Source: Pseudobdellovibrio sp031428275
Lineage (GTDB): Bacteria > Bdellovibrionota > Bdellovibrionia > Bdellovibrionales > Bdellovibrionaceae
Assembly (NCBI GenBank): GCA_031428275.1
Contig: JANPPC010000018.1
Location: 1-64,000, forward strand
Length of the DNA stretch: 64,000 nt
Direction of reading: 5' to 3'
The notes below the pieces were generated by a model. The model worked only from the letters and a program-made list of their open reading frames with translations. It was not told the origin of the DNA and ran no database searches. A program made the position numbers and the translations under genes. Position 1 is the first letter of the stretch. Each line of letters starts with the position of its first letter. Shown piece by piece: positions 33,651-42,815 of the stretch.

Positions 33651-34316
33651 GTGATCGAGTTAAAACACATTTATAAAACCTACGGCGGCGATCGACACTC
33701 TTTACGTGATCTGAGCTTTACTATTAAACAAGGCGAATTCGTATTTTTAGTCGGGCCCAGCGGTGCTGGCAAAACAACACTGTTTAAGCTTATATCGGCT
33801 TACGAAAATTCAAGCTCAGGTGATTTGATCGTATCGGGGCACGACTTAAAAACTTTGCGTACCGGGCAAGTGCCCTTCTTTCGTCGTCAAATCGGTTTCG
33901 TTTTTCAGAACTATAAATTACTTAAGAATAAAAGCGTTTACGAAAATATTGAGCTTCCACTAGTTATAATGGGCGAAAAAGAAAATATTCGTAAAGAAAA
34001 AGTACTGGCAATCATTGATAAGGTCGGTTTACAAGACCACGCCGACCAATTTCCTGATTTTTTATCGGGCGGCGAACAGCAGCGAGTAGCGATAGCGCGC
34101 GCACTGGTTCATGAACCTAAGCTGATTATTGCTGATGAGCCGACCGGCAATTTAGACCCGGCATTAAGTGATTCGATCATGCGTCTATTTTATGAATTTT
34201 CAAAAACCGGAACAACTTTCTTGGTCGCGACTCATGATCATCGTCTTCTACAAACTAGAAAAGCGCGCGTACTAAGCCTAGATAAAGGTGTTTTAATCGA
34301 GGATCGTCCGGCATGA
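33651..34316 (+). CDS. ftsE: Cell-division ABC ATPase FtsE
   Basis: The ATPase of the FtsEX complex that controls septal peptidoglycan hydrolysis. The 221-residue protein has Walker A (GPSGAGKTT), the signature LSGGEQQRVAIARAL, Walker B (LIIADEPTGNLDP) and the switch His (ATHDHRL). GTG start. It overlaps ftsX by four bases. Confidence 0.96.
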   Translation: MIELKHIYKTYGGDRHSLRDLSFTIKQGEFVFLVGPSGAGKTTLFKLISAYENSSSGDLIVSGHDLKTLRTGQVPFFRRQIGFVFQNYKLLKNKSVYENIELPLVIMGEKENIRKEKVLAIIDKVGLQDHADQFPDFLSGGEQQRVAIARALVHEPKLIIADEPTGNLDPALSDSIMRLFYEFSKTGTTFLVATHDHRLLQTRKARVLSLDKGVLIEDRPA

Positions 34317-35197
34317 AATGGACTCCCTTAAAAATATCTTTACTATTTATCATCGCTCTTTCGCAGCTGTTAATTTTAGCTGGCTATCTTAGCTTTAAAA
34401 ATTTGAACAACGTCTTGGGCTCATGGAATAATTCAGCCCATTTAAGCGTTTATTTGAAAACAGATATTCTTGATGAAGAAAGATCTGTCATTGAAACAAA
34501 GCTAAAGCTTAATACGAATGTTAGTGAAGTCGAATTTATAGGTCGCGAAAAAGCAGCTTCAGAATTTCAAAAATCATTCGGAGAATATTCAGCTGGTTTA
34601 TTAAGTATTGATGAATTAATTGATCTGGTCCCCGAAACTTTAGTGGTTAGTCTTAAAAATAATTTAGCGTTGCAAGAGAAAGTTGAAACCTTTAACGAGC
34701 TTATCAACGAAACTAAAAACTTAGCCGGTATTGAAGAATTATCTTATGGCGGCGATTGGCTACTTAAATTTTCGAAATTAGATCGTACATTAAAATCAAT
34801 TGGCGCATTTATCTTAGCCATTATATTGCTATCGGTCAGTTTTCTATCGGCACTGATGGTACGTATTTTGATCGAAGACGCAAAAGCCGAACTTGAGGTT
34901 TATACATTGATCGGAGCTACTCGCTGGTTTGTGTACAGAATCTTTCTTCGCGAAATGCTGGCTTTTTTGATCTTAAGCCTAGCCCTTTCGTTTACTATTC
35001 TTTTCAGCCTTTACGTTTATTTAAAAGAAGTTTTTTTAGTGAAAAACATGACCCTAAACTTTGCTGAGCGGCTGGTATTCATATCACCGTTTGAAATTGG
35101 CGTTTTTTGCTTGATCGTTTCTAGTTTTATACTAATAAGCTCGTTCATTGCGCTTAAAACAACTATTAAACGATTAAATCAGTTTTCATATGATTAA
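34313..35197 (+). CDS. ftsX: Cell-division membrane protein FtsX
   Basis: Membrane partner of FtsE. The 294 residues show an N-terminal membrane helix (about 9-29), a periplasmic domain (30-160) and three C-terminal membrane helices (about 165-188, 218-242, 263-285). This is the FtsX fold with its large extracytoplasmic loop that recruits an amidase activator. It overlaps ftsE and the following envC-like gene. Confidence 0.92.
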   Translation: MKWTPLKISLLFIIALSQLLILAGYLSFKNLNNVLGSWNNSAHLSVYLKTDILDEERSVIETKLKLNTNVSEVEFIGREKAASEFQKSFGEYSAGLLSIDELIDLVPETLVVSLKNNLALQEKVETFNELINETKNLAGIEELSYGGDWLLKFSKLDRTLKSIGAFILAIILLSVSFLSALMVRILIEDAKAELEVYTLIGATRWFVYRIFLREMLAFLILSLALSFTILFSLYVYLKEVFLVKNMTLNFAERLVFISPFEIGVFCLIVSSFILISSFIALKTTIKRLNQFSYD

Positions 35198-36086
35198 CTT
35201 TTTAGTGGCCGCAATTATATTAAACGCATTTGGCGCGTTCGAGGCAGCCGGGTCTGAGCGTGTCGAACAGCAAATCAACGAGACAATTGATAATTTAGCC
35301 CATCTAGATGCAGAAAAAGCTTTGCTTGAACAAAGTATTGCAGATCTTGAGTCTAAAATTCGCGAACGTAAAAAAATTCTTAATAAACGAACGCGCGCCT
35401 TATCTTATTTGCAACGGTTTCAGTGGGGCGGCTTGTTGTCGGCAGATCAACCTTACCTGATTGAAAGAAATCTTAAGGTCGTTGATCGATTAAATAAATA
35501 TGATCTGGCCTTATTTCGCGAATATAAAGCGTCGCTAAAATCACTAGCGTTTTCGCGAACTGATTTATCTCGTACTCAAAAAAAATTACAAACTATTATT
35601 GCCGAACTGCAGCGACAGCAAAATGAATTAAATCAAAGTGATGATCTACGCAAGAAAGTTTTGGTCGATACGAACAAGAATTCATTACTAAAATTAAAAG
35701 GCGAACTAACCCGGCCTTTAGTTGGTATGCCGATTCTACCCTTTGGCTCAAAGCCCGATAAACAAAACCAATACGTGCTTGTCAGCAAAGGCTTGCTGTA
35801 TGGGGCCGAAAAGGGCCAAGCAATCAGAGCGGCCGGTCCAGGAGTAGTTATTTTTCGTGACCACCTTACCCACTGGCGCGAAACTTTAATAGTACAACAC
35901 GACGATAACTATTACTCAGTCTATGCCGGGGTTATAGGAAATCAAAAAGGCGAATCTAAAAAAGTTCAAAGCGCAGTTGAAAAAGGTGAAATAATTGGTT
36001 TCACCAGCGGACCTGAATTTTATTTCGAGCTTCGCCATTTTGAAAATCCAATTAATCCGACACAATGGTTTAAGGAGTCTCTATGA
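35190..36086 (+). CDS. envC: EnvC-like amidase activator with degenerate LytM domain
   Basis: A 298-residue periplasmic protein: signal peptide, a long coiled coil (about 28-155) and a C-terminal LytM (M23-like) domain (about 185-298). The zinc ligands are lost: the HxxxD site reads KGLLYGA and the later HxH-type site reads FYFELRH. It is therefore likely non-catalytic, like EnvC, and would activate amidases when recruited by FtsX. It is directly downstream of ftsX, with eight bases overlap, and overlaps ctpA. Confidence 0.87.
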   Translation: MINFLVAAIILNAFGAFEAAGSERVEQQINETIDNLAHLDAEKALLEQSIADLESKIRERKKILNKRTRALSYLQRFQWGGLLSADQPYLIERNLKVVDRLNKYDLALFREYKASLKSLAFSRTDLSRTQKKLQTIIAELQRQQNELNQSDDLRKKVLVDTNKNSLLKLKGELTRPLVGMPILPFGSKPDKQNQYVLVSKGLLYGAEKGQAIRAAGPGVVIFRDHLTHWRETLIVQHDDNYYSVYAGVIGNQKGESKKVQSAVEKGEIIGFTSGPEFYFELRHFENPINPTQWFKESL

Positions 36087-37438
36087 AGAAGCATATAATA
36101 ACCCTGTCGCTATTTGCGGGCTTAATCGCATTCGGCGGTAAACCCCTGATCGCTTTTGCGCAAGATCGCTACAGCGATTTGCAAAACTTCAGTAAAATTT
36201 TAAACTTGGTTCAGCAATATTATGTCGAAGAAGTAGATACCAAGAAGCTAGTGAACGGCGCTATCAAAGGTATGTTACGCGAATTAGATCCGCATACGAA
36301 CTATATGCCACCCGAAATTTTTAAAGACTTCGAAACTGAAACAGCTGGCGAATTCGGTGGTTTAGGTATCGAGATTTCAATTCAAAATGGAATTTTAACG
36401 ATTATATCTCCGATTGAAGACACACCCGCGTGGATTGCAGGTATTAAGCCCGGAGATAAAATTGTGGCCATCGACGGCCAATCAACTAAAGGCTTTAGCC
36501 TAGTTGAGGCTTCCGCACTTCTAAAAGGTAAGCGCGGTTCAAGCTCAACCCTATCTGTAATCCGTGACGGTCAAGAAAAGCCGATGGATTTCTTAATCAC
36601 TCGCGGCAATGTAAAAATTAAATCAATTAAGCCGACAGTTCTAGATGACGGCTTCGTTTACATCAAAGTTACAAGCTTTATTGAAAACACCAGCGCTGAC
36701 CTTGAAAAAGCTTTAGCTGATTTCAGAAAACGCAGTAACGGAAAAATCGAAGGTATCTTAATTGATCTTCGAAAGAATCCGGGTGGTTTACTTGAACAGG
36801 CGATCAAAGTCAGTGACCTCTTCTTAAAAGAAGGAATTATCGTCAGCACGATAGGCCGTGATCCTAAGAATAAAGAAGTCACTTACGCGACAAAAAAAGC
36901 ACAATACGCAGATATTCCGATTGTTATTTTAATTAATGAATTTTCGGCCAGCGCCAGCGAAATTGTTGCGGGTGCATTACAAGATAACAAGCGCGCCGTC
37001 ATCGTGGGCGAGCGCAGTTTTGGTAAAGGCTCGGTTCAGTCAGTTATTAAACTTGGGGACGGCAGCGGGTTAAAGTTAACCGTGGCGCGCTATTACACTC
37101 CAAGCGGGGTTTCAATTCAATCTGAAGGCATCAAGCCGGATATCGAAATTGAAGATGTTGATGCTGAGGTTTTCGCGAAGGCTGTTAACAAATCAAAGTC
37201 TTTCCGCGAAAAAGATATATCTGGGCATTTGAAGAGCGACAAAGAAAAGTTAGCCGACAAGAAAAACACGACTGTCCCTACGATGGATAAAAATGCCGTG
37301 GCTTGGTGGAAAGATATCGGAAGTAAAAAAGATTCTGAGTTAAGTGATAAAGAAAAACTATTTAAATCTGATTATCAGGCCTACCAAGCATATAGCTACT
37401 TACGCGCCTGGAAGACTTTAAAAGGCATGATCAAATAG
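36083..37438 (+). CDS. ctpA: Carboxyl-terminal processing protease (S41)
   Basis: Periplasmic serine protease with a Ser/Lys catalytic pair that cuts C-termini or degrades cell-wall enzymes. The 451 residues include a signal peptide (cleavage near AFA), a PDZ domain (about 100-170, FGGLGIEIS...GDKIVAIDG), and a catalytic core with Ser in FSASASEIVAGAL and Lys in RSFGKGSVQ. Its place after ftsEX-envC suggests a link to septal hydrolase turnover. Confidence 0.93.
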   Translation: MKKHIITLSLFAGLIAFGGKPLIAFAQDRYSDLQNFSKILNLVQQYYVEEVDTKKLVNGAIKGMLRELDPHTNYMPPEIFKDFETETAGEFGGLGIEISIQNGILTIISPIEDTPAWIAGIKPGDKIVAIDGQSTKGFSLVEASALLKGKRGSSSTLSVIRDGQEKPMDFLITRGNVKIKSIKPTVLDDGFVYIKVTSFIENTSADLEKALADFRKRSNGKIEGILIDLRKNPGGLLEQAIKVSDLFLKEGIIVSTIGRDPKNKEVTYATKKAQYADIPIVILINEFSASASEIVAGALQDNKRAVIVGERSFGKGSVQSVIKLGDGSGLKLTVARYYTPSGVSIQSEGIKPDIEIEDVDAEVFAKAVNKSKSFREKDISGHLKSDKEKLADKKNTTVPTMDKNAVAWWKDIGSKKDSELSDKEKLFKSDYQAYQAYSYLRAWKTLKGMIK

Positions 37439-37439
37439 T

Positions 37440-38300
37440 TTATAAGCCTAAAGCTGCATTGAACTTTAAAAGTCTTTGCAGCGTTAGTTCTTGAATTTTT
37501 TCTCGCTCGGGCTTCAGCTCTTCATGTCGTAAGCCCTGAGAAGTCATAAAAGCACAAATCGAATGACCAAAGTCTTCGTTCGACATTGATGAGTCATGTT
37601 GAAATTCTATTTCATATTTTCGTTGCACGAAGCTAGTTCCGATAAAATCGTCAGCCTCAGTTATCGAAATTTCAATGTCTTTGAAGCCTAAATCTTTGGT
37701 TAGCGTCCACTTTATTTTTTTCGTTAAATGACTGGCGGTAAAGTACCAGCTAGTATTTTTTGGCACCGCTGTTAGTTTTTCTAGCAACGGCACCTTTAGA
37801 TCAAGTAGCCACTTATGAAAGATTTCTATTTCGACGGCAACTTTTTTAGAATCTGTCGTATTAAATAAATCTAGTAAACCCACGACCGAATCTTCAAATT
37901 TCTTACGCTGCATTGTATTCAAAGTAAGTTCTCCGACCGATTTCTTTTTAACCTTGAAAGACCAGCCCTCTGGGCAAGACATGACATCAATTGAAATTTT
38001 AGTATTGGCTTGTAAAGTGGCTTTTGCGACTTCAGATTTAAGTCGAAACTTGTACATATCTGGATTTGGAATTAATAAAAACTGCTGGCCATCATAGATA
38101 TCGGCATAGTAGTCGGTGCGCATTTCAGAAGAAAAATTGTTAGTTTTTAAAATTCTTTGCGCGGCCATCTCTTCTAAATTAAAACCCGCTTCAGTCTGAG
38201 TTTTTATTCTGCTATTCGGCTTCGCATTTGATGTCGAACAGGTTAACAATGCAAACGTACAGCTAAAAACAGCGATTGCTTGTAAATAATTTTTAATCAT
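37440..38300 (-). CDS. Lipoprotein of unknown function
   Basis: A 286-residue lipoprotein (MIKNYLQAIAVFSCTFALLTC). The rest is mixed alpha/beta with few motifs and one pair of Cys (CPEGW, SICAFM). It overlaps the upstream phytase-like gene by four bases, so the two are made together; a role alongside that enzyme is plausible. Convergent with ctpA, one base apart. Confidence 0.6.
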   Translation of the reverse strand: MIKNYLQAIAVFSCTFALLTCSTSNAKPNSRIKTQTEAGFNLEEMAAQRILKTNNFSSEMRTDYYADIYDGQQFLLIPNPDMYKFRLKSEVAKATLQANTKISIDVMSCPEGWSFKVKKKSVGELTLNTMQRKKFEDSVVGLLDLFNTTDSKKVAVEIEIFHKWLLDLKVPLLEKLTAVPKNTSWYFTASHLTKKIKWTLTKDLGFKDIEISITEADDFIGTSFVQRKYEIEFQHDSSMSNEDFGHSICAFMTSQGLRHEELKPEREKIQELTLQRLLKFNAALGL

Positions 38301-39514
38301 TTATTCAAACCTTTAATGATAAACAAATAATTTCTAGAAAACTCTGGCGCTGCATCGCCTAAGCCAAAATCGTTATCATTAACAATGACTAATTCATTAC
38401 CAGGCAAGGCCGATAAACCTTCAAGTTTTTCATACGAACTTAAGCTTGAGGCTGTTAGATTAGCATAATCAATTTTCTTAACTGTTTTAGCGGCCGATGG
38501 TATTTTCCACTGCGCATCTGAATTTAAAGATTCATTTGCAAGGTTAGTGGCCTTGGCTAGATCGATTGCGAAAACTTTCTGCCAAGATTTTTTTTCGACT
38601 TTGCCATTTTGCTCTAGTACTAGAATTTGCCCGCTGTCTGATATCGTTGCCGCGCCAATTTTTCCGCCGTAAATACTAAGGGGGTAAAGGTAGACGCCGA
38701 TTACTTTTTGGGTAGAAGGGTCAAATTCAATAATCGGAGAAACATCGCTACGCGATTGCGACGGAATTTCGCTTTGTAAAAACGCCAACAAAGTTTTTTG
38801 CCGAGTCCATACTAAAGCTTCAAATCCGCGGTTCAATTTTCGTTCAGCTAAGAAAGCCGGAAGACTACCTACGCCACCACGCAAGTTTCTTTCTTTAAGT
38901 TCTTTAGGGTACCAACGCTGAATAATTTCGCCCGAGCTTTTGAGCTTAAGAATGGATGGCCCATACTCTTCACTTACCCAAAAATGACCGTCTTCATCTC
39001 GGGCCAAACCTTCGGGGTCAAGGCCCCAGGGGTTTACTTTCAAGACCTTCTGATTTTCATCTACCGGAGTTTCGTCAAAATATTGATCTGTCATATTGGG
39101 GTCAACATTCGGTAAACCACTTATCTTATCGCCTTTTTTAGTGATTAGAATAGTCTGCAGCAGCTGCGCAGAATTAGTTTTTTTCGAGTAAGAAATCTTA
39201 AGAATCTGTGGTGTATAGTCTGCGTATAAGAAAACTCGCTGTGGTTTTTTTTTAGTGCCTTGTTCTTTACCATTGGGGCCTCGGTCCGTGATCGAATAGA
39301 AAATAAGGGTTTCATTACTTGATTCAGCAGCGCTGAATACTAAATCAGACAAGCCGCCTAGTTGAACTGCGCCCGCTGTTGTTTTAAAAAGAGGCCGTTC
39401 ACTTAAAATATCAATACGATCGATACTTTGTGGCAAATTTAAAGCAGGTCTATGCGAACATGAAAATAATAAAAATACCGCTGAAAGAATGATCAATTTT
39501 GAAACTTTATTCAT
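38297..39514 (-). CDS. Phytase-like / esterase-like secreted protein (PF13449 type)
   Basis: A 405-residue lipoprotein (signal ending FLLFSC) with a beta-propeller typical of PF13449. It shows the family's recurring motifs: ITDRGPNG, NPWGLDPEGLARD, FWVSEEYGPSILKL and NRGFEALVW. The enzyme class hydrolyses phosphate or ester substrates outside the cell, and the exact substrate varies. It is the first gene of a two-gene unit with the lipoprotein at 37440. Confidence 0.85.
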   Translation of the reverse strand: MNKVSKLIILSAVFLLFSCSHRPALNLPQSIDRIDILSERPLFKTTAGAVQLGGLSDLVFSAAESSNETLIFYSITDRGPNGKEQGTKKKPQRVFLYADYTPQILKISYSKKTNSAQLLQTILITKKGDKISGLPNVDPNMTDQYFDETPVDENQKVLKVNPWGLDPEGLARDEDGHFWVSEEYGPSILKLKSSGEIIQRWYPKELKERNLRGGVGSLPAFLAERKLNRGFEALVWTRQKTLLAFLQSEIPSQSRSDVSPIIEFDPSTQKVIGVYLYPLSIYGGKIGAATISDSGQILVLEQNGKVEKKSWQKVFAIDLAKATNLANESLNSDAQWKIPSAAKTVKKIDYANLTASSLSSYEKLEGLSALPGNELVIVNDNDFGLGDAAPEFSRNYLFIIKGLNK

Positions 39515-39633
39515 ATTAACCCCTATTCATTTATAGTGCGGCTTAAATGCCACTACAAATACATTGTGCTGCTTTATAAAACCCTAACTAAATCCTAACA
39601 AAAGAATTTTAATTTTCTTTTATAGTCATTTTC

Positions 39634-40419
39634 ATGAGGATTTGCTTGTTTAGTCTTATTCTAACCTTAAGTGCGATTTGTGCAAATGCTCAAATTTCAA
39701 CGAGTGACATCGTACTTACGCTTAAGCCTGCTTCGATCTCACGCTGGGGAGCAAAAATTGAAACAGACGCAAAAACGACGCGCGACAAACAAAACACAAT
39801 AGACGGCTTCAGTACCGAAACAGATTTTCAACTTCACCAAATGTTTAACGAAGTTTGGGGAATTGTCGGCGGGGTGCGCCTGGTAAATGAAAGCCGTGAC
39901 GAAAAAAAAGGTGGTTTTCATTTCGATGAAGCTTCCATGGGAATTCGAAATGTCATTTTTTTAGGTGATACAAAATGGCGAAGCCAGTTCACTTACGACT
40001 ATCTTCTTTTAGATGAAGACCAAAAAAGTAATTCACGTCGCGGCGCACTTTCTGCCGATCTTCGCGCCAGCATGTACTTAGGTTTTTGGGGTAAATTACG
40101 CTTGAAGTTAAAACACAGCGAATATTTACCCAACCAAGATGTAGGCATTGAAATAAGACAAACTAAGCTTGAGCTTTCGCCGTCTTTAATTTTTAAAAAG
40201 CTTTCGACGGGTGTGAAGAATAAAATTTCTCATCTATGGACTGATAGAACTGAATATAACACGGTCGACGTAGGCCCCTTTGTTCGTTATGAGGGCGAAA
40301 GCTTCGAGCCCCTATTTAAAATCATGTACCGACCGATCGATAAATCAAAAAGTATGATCATCGCCGATAACTGGCAATCTAAACCAGTTTATTCTGTCGA
40401 AGTCGAAATGAAGTTTTAA
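39634..40419 (+). CDS. Secreted outer-membrane-like beta-barrel protein
   Basis: A 261-residue protein with a signal peptide (MRICLFSLILTLSAICANAQ). The mature part has alternating polar/hydrophobic strands with aromatic belts (WRSQFTYDYLLLDE, LRLKLKHSEYLPNQ, VRYEGESFEPLFKIMYRP) and ends VYSVEVEMKF, with a terminal Phe typical of outer-membrane barrels. It may be a DUF481-like barrel. Function unknown. Confidence 0.65.
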   Translation: MRICLFSLILTLSAICANAQISTSDIVLTLKPASISRWGAKIETDAKTTRDKQNTIDGFSTETDFQLHQMFNEVWGIVGGVRLVNESRDEKKGGFHFDEASMGIRNVIFLGDTKWRSQFTYDYLLLDEDQKSNSRRGALSADLRASMYLGFWGKLRLKLKHSEYLPNQDVGIEIRQTKLELSPSLIFKKLSTGVKNKISHLWTDRTEYNTVDVGPFVRYEGESFEPLFKIMYRPIDKSKSMIIADNWQSKPVYSVEVEMKF

Positions 40420-40463
40420 CCGGGCCCATGCCCCTTACGTATCGGGGATCTGCCCACCCAAAT

Positions 40464-40491
40464 AAAAAAGGAAGCTTTGCAGCTTCCTTTT
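40464..40491. terminator. Bidirectional hairpin terminator between the barrel gene and tig
   Basis: GGAAGCT (40470-40476) and AGCTTCC (40481-40487) pair around four bases. An A-run precedes and a T-run follows, so it can end transcripts from both convergent genes. Confidence 0.85.
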
Positions 40492-40516
40492 GATTAAAAA
40501 ATTTCTAATTCACCAA

Positions 40517-41830
40517 CTAATTAGCTTCTTCTTTGATATCTTTGCCGTCTACTTCTTTAATTTTAGCTTTATCAGTTAACATCTTGATCACTTTTTCTTC
40601 AGTGATCATGTAAGTCATGCGGCTCATTTGTTCTGGTTTTGCATACCATTCTTTGATGCGCTCAAGCTCGATATTTGTTTGCTTCGAGTACTCTTCGAAT
40701 TTTGCATCTATATCTTCTTTAGTGCAGATCAAGTTGTGCTCTTGCGCTAGTTTGTCGATTAAGAAGCTAGACTGAATCATCTCAGCCGCAGTTTTACCGA
40801 AATCTGCATCCCACTTTTGAACGTAATCTTCGTATTCGCCAGCTTGCATACCTTGCTCAGTCATACGTTTTTTGAAATCTTCAATTAACGCCGCTTTTTG
40901 ATCTTTCAATAAAGAGGCCGGCACATCAACTGGGTTAGCTTGAACTAATTTTTTCAATAAACGATTTTTGAAAGAATCTTCGATACGTTTTTTATCAGTT
41001 TGCTCCATGTCAGCAACAACTGTCTTTTTGAAATCTTCTAAAGTTTGGTTAATACCAACTTCTTTTAAAAGATCATCAGTCAATGCTGGCAATTCTTTAC
41101 GTTTTAAACCCTTTAAAGTTACTTTGAACTCAACTGGTTTACCTTCTAAAGCAGCTGCGTGATACGGAGTCGGAAACTTTAAACTTAACGATTTGTTTTC
41201 GCCGATTTTCATTCCGACGATACCTTGCTCGTAGCCTTCGATGAATTGATTTGAGCCTAATTCAAGATTTTGATCACGGCCCGCGCCATTTTCTAAAGGC
41301 TTACCGTCGACGAAACCATCAAAATCAATCACAGCCGTGTCGCCCAATGCCGCTGCACGGTTATCTAGTACGTCTACGTAGTTTGCTTTTGAAGCGCGAA
41401 CGTTTTCTAAGACTTGCTCAACTTTTTTAGGATCAGCAAGAAGTTTTTCTTTATCAACTTCTAAGCCTTCCCATTTCTTAACTTTAACTTCGGGGCGAAC
41501 GTCAAAGATTGCAGAGAACGAAAAATCTTTCGCTTCCGATGGGTCTTCAAATTCGAACTCAGGGTAATTGATTGGATCAATTGCTTGGTCTTTTAAAGCA
41601 GTTGGGTACGTTGAAGTAATAAGTTCTTGAGCAACGTCACCAGACACACGGTCTTTGTACATTGTTTTAATCGTTGCAATCGGAGCTTTACCTTTACGGA
41701 AACCCTTAATCTCAACAGTGCGTTGAATTTGTTGATAAACTTTCTCGAAAGTTGATTTGACGGTTGCTTGTGGGATTTCAACATTTAATTTACGTTGTAA
41801 ACCTTCAGTTACTTGTATTTGCGCTTTCAC
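40517..41830 (-). CDS. tig: Trigger factor
   Basis: Ribosome-bound chaperone that meets nascent chains. The 437 residues include the N-terminal ribosome-binding motif (GFRKGKAP, residues 43-50), a PPIase domain (about 160-245, with DTAVIDFDGFVDG) and the helical C-terminal chaperone arms. Length fits the family. In relatives, tig is followed by clpP-clpX; here those lie about 8 kb away. Confidence 0.96.
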   Translation of the reverse strand: MKAQIQVTEGLQRKLNVEIPQATVKSTFEKVYQQIQRTVEIKGFRKGKAPIATIKTMYKDRVSGDVAQELITSTYPTALKDQAIDPINYPEFEFEDPSEAKDFSFSAIFDVRPEVKVKKWEGLEVDKEKLLADPKKVEQVLENVRASKANYVDVLDNRAAALGDTAVIDFDGFVDGKPLENGAGRDQNLELGSNQFIEGYEQGIVGMKIGENKSLSLKFPTPYHAAALEGKPVEFKVTLKGLKRKELPALTDDLLKEVGINQTLEDFKKTVVADMEQTDKKRIEDSFKNRLLKKLVQANPVDVPASLLKDQKAALIEDFKKRMTEQGMQAGEYEDYVQKWDADFGKTAAEMIQSSFLIDKLAQEHNLICTKEDIDAKFEEYSKQTNIELERIKEWYAKPEQMSRMTYMITEEKVIKMLTDKAKIKEVDGKDIKEEAN

Positions 41831-41939
41831 GGGTATCTCCTTAAAATTTGTTAGCTTCTACCAAAACTTACGTGCTACTTTAGTTTTGAATTTGAAACTA
41901 ATATGTCACGCAAATTAGGGTACTTTTTAGGCAAATGCA

Positions 41940-42815
41940 ATGGTAAAAAAAGCTCATTTTATTACAGGTAAAGGTGGAGTCGGCAAATCGCTGATTTCAG
42001 CGGTTTTAGCCAGGCATTTAAGCCAAACGCCAGACCATGGTAGTGAACAAATCCTATTAGCCGAGCTAAACGAACACAGCTTCTTTCAAGACTATTTAAA
42101 ATTGAAGAAAATTTCCTACAAACCAAGCAAGTGGGTCGAAGACGTCGACGTCAGCCAGTGGAGCCCGCAAGATTGTTTGAAAGAATACGCCCTGCACTTA
42201 CTGAAGGTCGAAACCCTGTATAAACTTTTCTTTGAAAACCCCGTTTCACGCAGCTTGATACAAGTAGCACCTGGCTTACAAGAACTAGCCTTACTGGGCA
42301 AAGTGACATCTTCCCCGCGTAGCCACGGACCGACTATGAAATATGACCAACTGGTTATAGATTCGTTTGCGACCGGGCATTTCCTAAGTTTATTTCGCGC
42401 GCCCGCAGCCATGGCCGAAGCCATTCAGTTCGGTCCGATGGGCGAGCAATCTAGAGGAATCGATAAATGGATTCGAGACCACGACTTTGCCCGACTGCAT
42501 ATCGTCACGCTTGCTGAAGAATTACCAATCACCGAAACGATCGAACTTTACCAAACTTTGAAAAAAGAATTTGGTTTAACGGCTGCGGTTTACTTAAATA
42601 AAATGACCGGATTAGAAAAATCAGATTTAGCAAAATTGAAACCTGAGGTTTCAGAAATCATGGCTGGTATTATCGAAAATGAAAGATTGGCCGTTAAAAA
42701 ATTAACGGATGCAAAAATTAAATTCATTGAATTACCTCTTATAAGTTCGCTAGATCCAGAGGTCTTGATCAGTAAGCTAACCGAAGTTTTCGCGGCCAAA
42801 AAGGTTCATGCATGA
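41940..42815 (+). CDS. ArsA/Get3-like ATPase, first of a pair
   Basis: A 291-residue ATPase of the ArsA/Get3 type with the deviant P-loop GKGGVGKS (residues 10-17) and VIDSFATGHFLSLF (the DxxxTGH switch). Such ATPases in related bacteria come in adjacent pairs; they may act in membrane-protein or anion handling but their role in delta-type bacteria is not settled. It overlaps the second ATPase by four bases. Confidence 0.85.
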   Translation: MVKKAHFITGKGGVGKSLISAVLARHLSQTPDHGSEQILLAELNEHSFFQDYLKLKKISYKPSKWVEDVDVSQWSPQDCLKEYALHLLKVETLYKLFFENPVSRSLIQVAPGLQELALLGKVTSSPRSHGPTMKYDQLVIDSFATGHFLSLFRAPAAMAEAIQFGPMGEQSRGIDKWIRDHDFARLHIVTLAEELPITETIELYQTLKKEFGLTAAVYLNKMTGLEKSDLAKLKPEVSEIMAGIIENERLAVKKLTDAKIKFIELPLISSLDPEVLISKLTEVFAAKKVHA

